Assembly: GCF_003952165.1 (NCBI RefSeq)
Contig: NZ_RXFT01000002.1
Coordinates: forward strand, 62,001-126,000
From: Variovorax guangxiensis
GTDB taxonomy: Bacteria; Pseudomonadota; Gammaproteobacteria; Burkholderiales; Burkholderiaceae_C
Reading direction: 5' to 3'
DNA: 64,000 nt
How positions within the stretch are numbered: position 1 is the first letter of the stretch; each line of letters opens with the position of its first letter. Under the pieces are notes generated by a model. The model saw only the letters and a list, made by a program, of their open reading frames with translations, made no database searches and had not been told where the DNA came from. Of the stretch, positions 61,862 to 64,000 are shown piece by piece. The position numbers and the translations under genes were made by a program.

Positions 61862-62457
61862 GGAGCCTCCTTGGTGTCTGTGTCTTCCGCTGCCACAGCG
61901 GCAGCACGCGCCATGCGCTCGCTCTTCCAGTAGACGTCGTCGCCGCCGTCCATGCGGTTGAGCACGCGCGCGAGCACGAAGAGCAGGTCGCTGAGCCGGT
62001 TGAGGTATTGGCGCAGCGCGTCGTTGAGTTGTTCGACGGCGCCCAGCGCCACCACGGCACGCTCGGCCCTGCGCGCCACCGTGCGGCACACATGCGCGAG
62101 CGAGGCCGCGCGTGTGCCGGCGGGCAGGATGAATTCAGCCAGGCGCGGCAGCGCGGCGTTGTGTTCGGCGAGCGCGTTGTCGAGCTGCAGCAGGGCCTCG
62201 GACTTCAGCAGCGTGAAGCCCGGCATCGACAGCTCGCCGCCAAGGTTGAAGAGCTGGTGCTGCACATCGACCAGCAGCTCGCGCACGGGCTCGGGCATAG
62301 GCTCGCACAGCAGCACGCTGATGTTCGAGTTGAGTTCGTCCACGTCGCCCATCGCGTGCACGCGCAGGTTGTCCTTCGACACGCGCGTGTTGTCGCCGAG
62401 GCCGGTAGTGCCGTCGTCGCCCGTTCGGGTGGCGATCTGGGAAAGTCGGTTGCCCAT
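61858..62457 (-). CDS. cob(I)alamin adenosyltransferase, PduO type
   Basis: 199 residues. The PduO ATP-binding N-terminus R-T-G-D-D-G-T-T-G-L-G and S-K-D-N-L-R-V-H-A-M-G-D-V-D-E-L-N-S are intact, as is the C-terminal L-N-R-L-S-D-L-L-F-V-L-A-R. It adenosylates reduced cobalamin to coenzyme B12 for mutases. The ATG at 62457 follows GCAGGAG. It lies 19 bases after the DinB gene, and the small secreted protein gene overlaps its stop. Confidence 0.93.
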   Translation of the reverse strand: MGNRLSQIATRTGDDGTTGLGDNTRVSKDNLRVHAMGDVDELNSNISVLLCEPMPEPVRELLVDVQHQLFNLGGELSMPGFTLLKSEALLQLDNALAEHNAALPRLAEFILPAGTRAASLAHVCRTVARRAERAVVALGAVEQLNDALRQYLNRLSDLLFVLARVLNRMDGGDDVYWKSERMARAAAVAAEDTDTKEAP

Positions 62458-62476
62458 GGGCGCTCCTGCTTCTTTC

Positions 62477-62977
62477 TTACTGCGCGACGGTCGATGCGTC
62501 GATCTTGCCCGCCAGCCATTGCAGACCGGCGAGGTGCTGCTGGTCATGGCTGCAGAGGTAGTGGATGAGGCTGCGCATCGTGAGCGGGCCGTAGCCTTCG
62601 AACACTGCCGTGCGCGCGAGCTGTGCGTCGCTCAGGCTGGAGATGATCTCCATCGTCTGCGCGCGCGCCATGCGGAAATCGGCCAGCACCTGCGCCGCAT
62701 CGGCCGCTCCGTAGTTGCGCTCGATGGCCAGCGGCTCGCTGTCGATGGATGCGAGCGTGGGATGCGATTCGGCCAGCGTGCGCCGGAAGCGCACGTGGTA
62801 GCCCTCGATCTCGATGTCGCGCACATGGCAGAGCTGCTCGATGGCGGTGAAGGCCTCGCTGGGCACGCCTTCCCACGAAGGCGGCGTCCAGTGCCTGAAG
62901 GCGAAGGGAATGGCCGCGTAGTGGGCCTCCAGCTGCGAGGGGAAGGCCGCAAGGGCGCTGAGTGTGGTGGGGTTCAT
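62477..62977 (-). CDS. DinB family metal-binding protein
   Basis: 166 residues in a four-helix pattern with three likely metal histidines: His51 (L-C-H-V-R-D), His144 and His148 (S-H-D-Q-Q-H-L). DinB-fold proteins include thiol-dependent transferases for bacillithiol, mycothiol or glutathione, but many are unassigned. It starts the minus-strand run with the adenosyltransferase and diverges from the lactate dehydrogenase-like gene. Confidence 0.87.
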   Translation of the reverse strand: MNPTTLSALAAFPSQLEAHYAAIPFAFRHWTPPSWEGVPSEAFTAIEQLCHVRDIEIEGYHVRFRRTLAESHPTLASIDSEPLAIERNYGAADAAQVLADFRMARAQTMEIISSLSDAQLARTAVFEGYGPLTMRSLIHYLCSHDQQHLAGLQWLAGKIDASTVAQ

Positions 62978-63050
62978 GTTTTTCCGAAGCGCATTATGGT
63001 GCTCGCTCCGTAGAATGGCCGATCACCCCCACCCCGCCAGGAGACAGCCG

Positions 63051-64000
63051 ATGAACGCCCCGACCCAAACCTCGCACCTGATGCCGGAGCTTCATCTGCG
63101 CGACGTCCCCGAGAGCCTGATCGAGGCGCTGAAGGCACGCTTCGGCGCCAACTGTTCCACGGCGATGGCGGTGCGCACGCAGCACGGCCGCGACGAGTCT
63201 TCCTTCGACGCGCCGCCCCCCTCCGCCGTGGTGTTCGCCGAGAGCACGCAGGATGTTGCAGACGCGGTGAAGCTCGCGAGCGAGCACAGCGTGCCGGTCA
63301 TTCCCTTCGGCGTGGGCTCCTCGCTCGAAGGCCACCTGCTGGCGGTGCAGGGCGGCATCAGCATCGACGTCTCGCGCATGAACAAGGTGCTGTCGGTGAA
63401 TGCCGACGACCTCACGGTGACGGTGCAGCCCGGCGTCACGCGCAAGCAGCTCAACGAAGAGATCAAGAGCACGGGCCTGTTCTTCCCCATCGACCCGGGC
63501 GCCGACGCCTCCATCGGCGGCATGACGGCCACGCGCGCCAGCGGCACGAACGCGGTGCGCTACGGCACGATGCGCGAGAACGTGCTGGCGCTCGAAGTGG
63601 TGACGGCCGCGGGCGAAGTCATCCGCACCGGCACGCGCGCGAAGAAGTCGTCGGCCGGCTATGACCTCACGCGCCTCATGGTGGGCAGCGAGGGCACGCT
63701 GGGCGTGGTCACCGAGATCACGCTGCGCATCTACCCGCTGCCCGAGGCGGTGTCCGCGGCGATCTGCTCGTTCCCGAGCATCGAGGCCGCGGTGCGCACC
63801 ACCATCGAAACCATCCAGCTCGGCGTGCCGATCGCGCGCGTGGAGCTGATCGACGTGAACACGGTGCGCATGGTGAACGCCTACGCCAAGCTGAACCTGC
63901 GCGAGGAACCGATGCTGCTGATGGAGTTCCACGGCTCGCCCGCCGGCGTGAAGGAGCAGGCCGAGACGGTGCAGGAGCTCGCGAGCGGCCACGGCGGCAA
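63051..64000 (+). CDS. FAD-binding oxidoreductase, D-lactate dehydrogenase (cytochrome)/GlcD-like, 3' end outside window
   Basis: The frame is open from the ATG at 63051 (behind CCAGGAGAC) to the window edge, 316 codons. FAD-binding type 4 features are visible: I-P-F-G-V-G-S-S-L-E-G-H near residue 84, I-D-P-G-A-D-A-S-I-G-G-M and G-S-E-G-T-L-G-V-V-T. The closest known group is LDHD-type D-lactate dehydrogenase, passing electrons to the respiratory chain; D-2-hydroxyacid or glycolate oxidation is also possible. It is divergent from the DinB gene, 73 bases away. Confidence 0.92.
   Translation, partial: MNAPTQTSHLMPELHLRDVPESLIEALKARFGANCSTAMAVRTQHGRDESSFDAPPPSAVVFAESTQDVADAVKLASEHSVPVIPFGVGSSLEGHLLAVQGGISIDVSRMNKVLSVNADDLTVTVQPGVTRKQLNEEIKSTGLFFPIDPGADASIGGMTATRASGTNAVRYGTMRENVLALEVVTAAGEVIRTGTRAKKSSAGYDLTRLMVGSEGTLGVVTEITLRIYPLPEAVSAAICSFPSIEAAVRTTIETIQLGVPIARVELIDVNTVRMVNAYAKLNLREEPMLLMEFHGSPAGVKEQAETVQELASGHGG

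Overview
The window is GC-rich and gene-dense, with about 60 protein genes, one tRNA and no phage, transposase, rRNA or CRISPR. Gene content suggests a metabolically versatile betaproteobacterium of the Burkholderiales, most likely Variovorax or a related Comamonadaceae. The grounds are an aerobic box-type benzoyl-CoA cluster, several Liv-type ABC importers, a class II HMG-CoA reductase, minCDE, and families of short GC-rich dispersed repeats. This placement is inference from gene content, not from a database search.

Layout. 1-2793: end of an SsuC/TauC-type permease, a cyclase-family hydrolase and fumarylacetoacetase, then a terminator and tRNA-Gly(GCC). 3014-7366: an Rrf2 regulator with a thioredoxin-reductase-like flavoprotein, a membrane-anchored AraC regulator, a secreted alpha/beta hydrolase and a Gly/Ala-rich secreted protein. 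7436-23904: the benzoate region. boxC, boxB, boxA and a MaoC dehydratase lie on the minus strand; boxR is between; a DUF4863 protein, boxD, bclA, an alpha/beta hydrolase, a five-gene ABC importer and an AraC regulator lie on the plus strand. 24011-31185: a tannase-like lipoprotein, an AcoR-type sigma-54 activator, a SnoaL-FMO monooxygenase behind a convincing -24/-12 promoter, and a Crp/Fnr regulator. 31338-37970: a putative acid-catabolic cluster (BKACE enzyme, solute-binding protein, 3-hydroxyacid dehydrogenase, feruloyl-CoA-synthase-like ligase, PaaX-type regulator, crotonase). 37980-42706: a MocR regulator divergent from an operon of HMG-CoA reductase and a TctA-type permease with a small membrane partner, read as mevalonate use. 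42723-48682: housekeeping genes (surface-adhesin E, AsmA, hotdog thioesterase, RutG-like permease, minCDE). 48719-53770: small regulatory modules (TetR, CysB, HxlR) with visible operators, including a 37-residue membrane protein. 53828-60181: a second Liv-type ABC operon with a fused LivH-LivM permease and embedded osmC and VOC genes. 60348-64000: GDSL esterase, CYTH protein, secreted small protein, cobalamin adenosyltransferase, DinB protein and the start of an FAD-linked D-lactate dehydrogenase.

How the genes work together. The 7.4-24 kb region could import benzoate or a relative (ABC importer), activate it (BclA), epoxidise and open benzoyl-CoA (BoxAB, BoxC) and oxidise the semialdehyde (BoxD). 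BoxR would sense benzoyl-CoA; TGCA-rich operators sit at both box promoters. Several neighbouring clusters pair a catabolic or detoxifying gene set with a divergent regulator.

No gap between genes exceeds 300 bases. The best candidates for undescribed biology are the BKACE/ligase/crotonase cluster, whose BKACE lacks one expected metal histidine, the HMG-CoA reductase/TctA-like operon, and the AcoR/sigma-54/FMO module.
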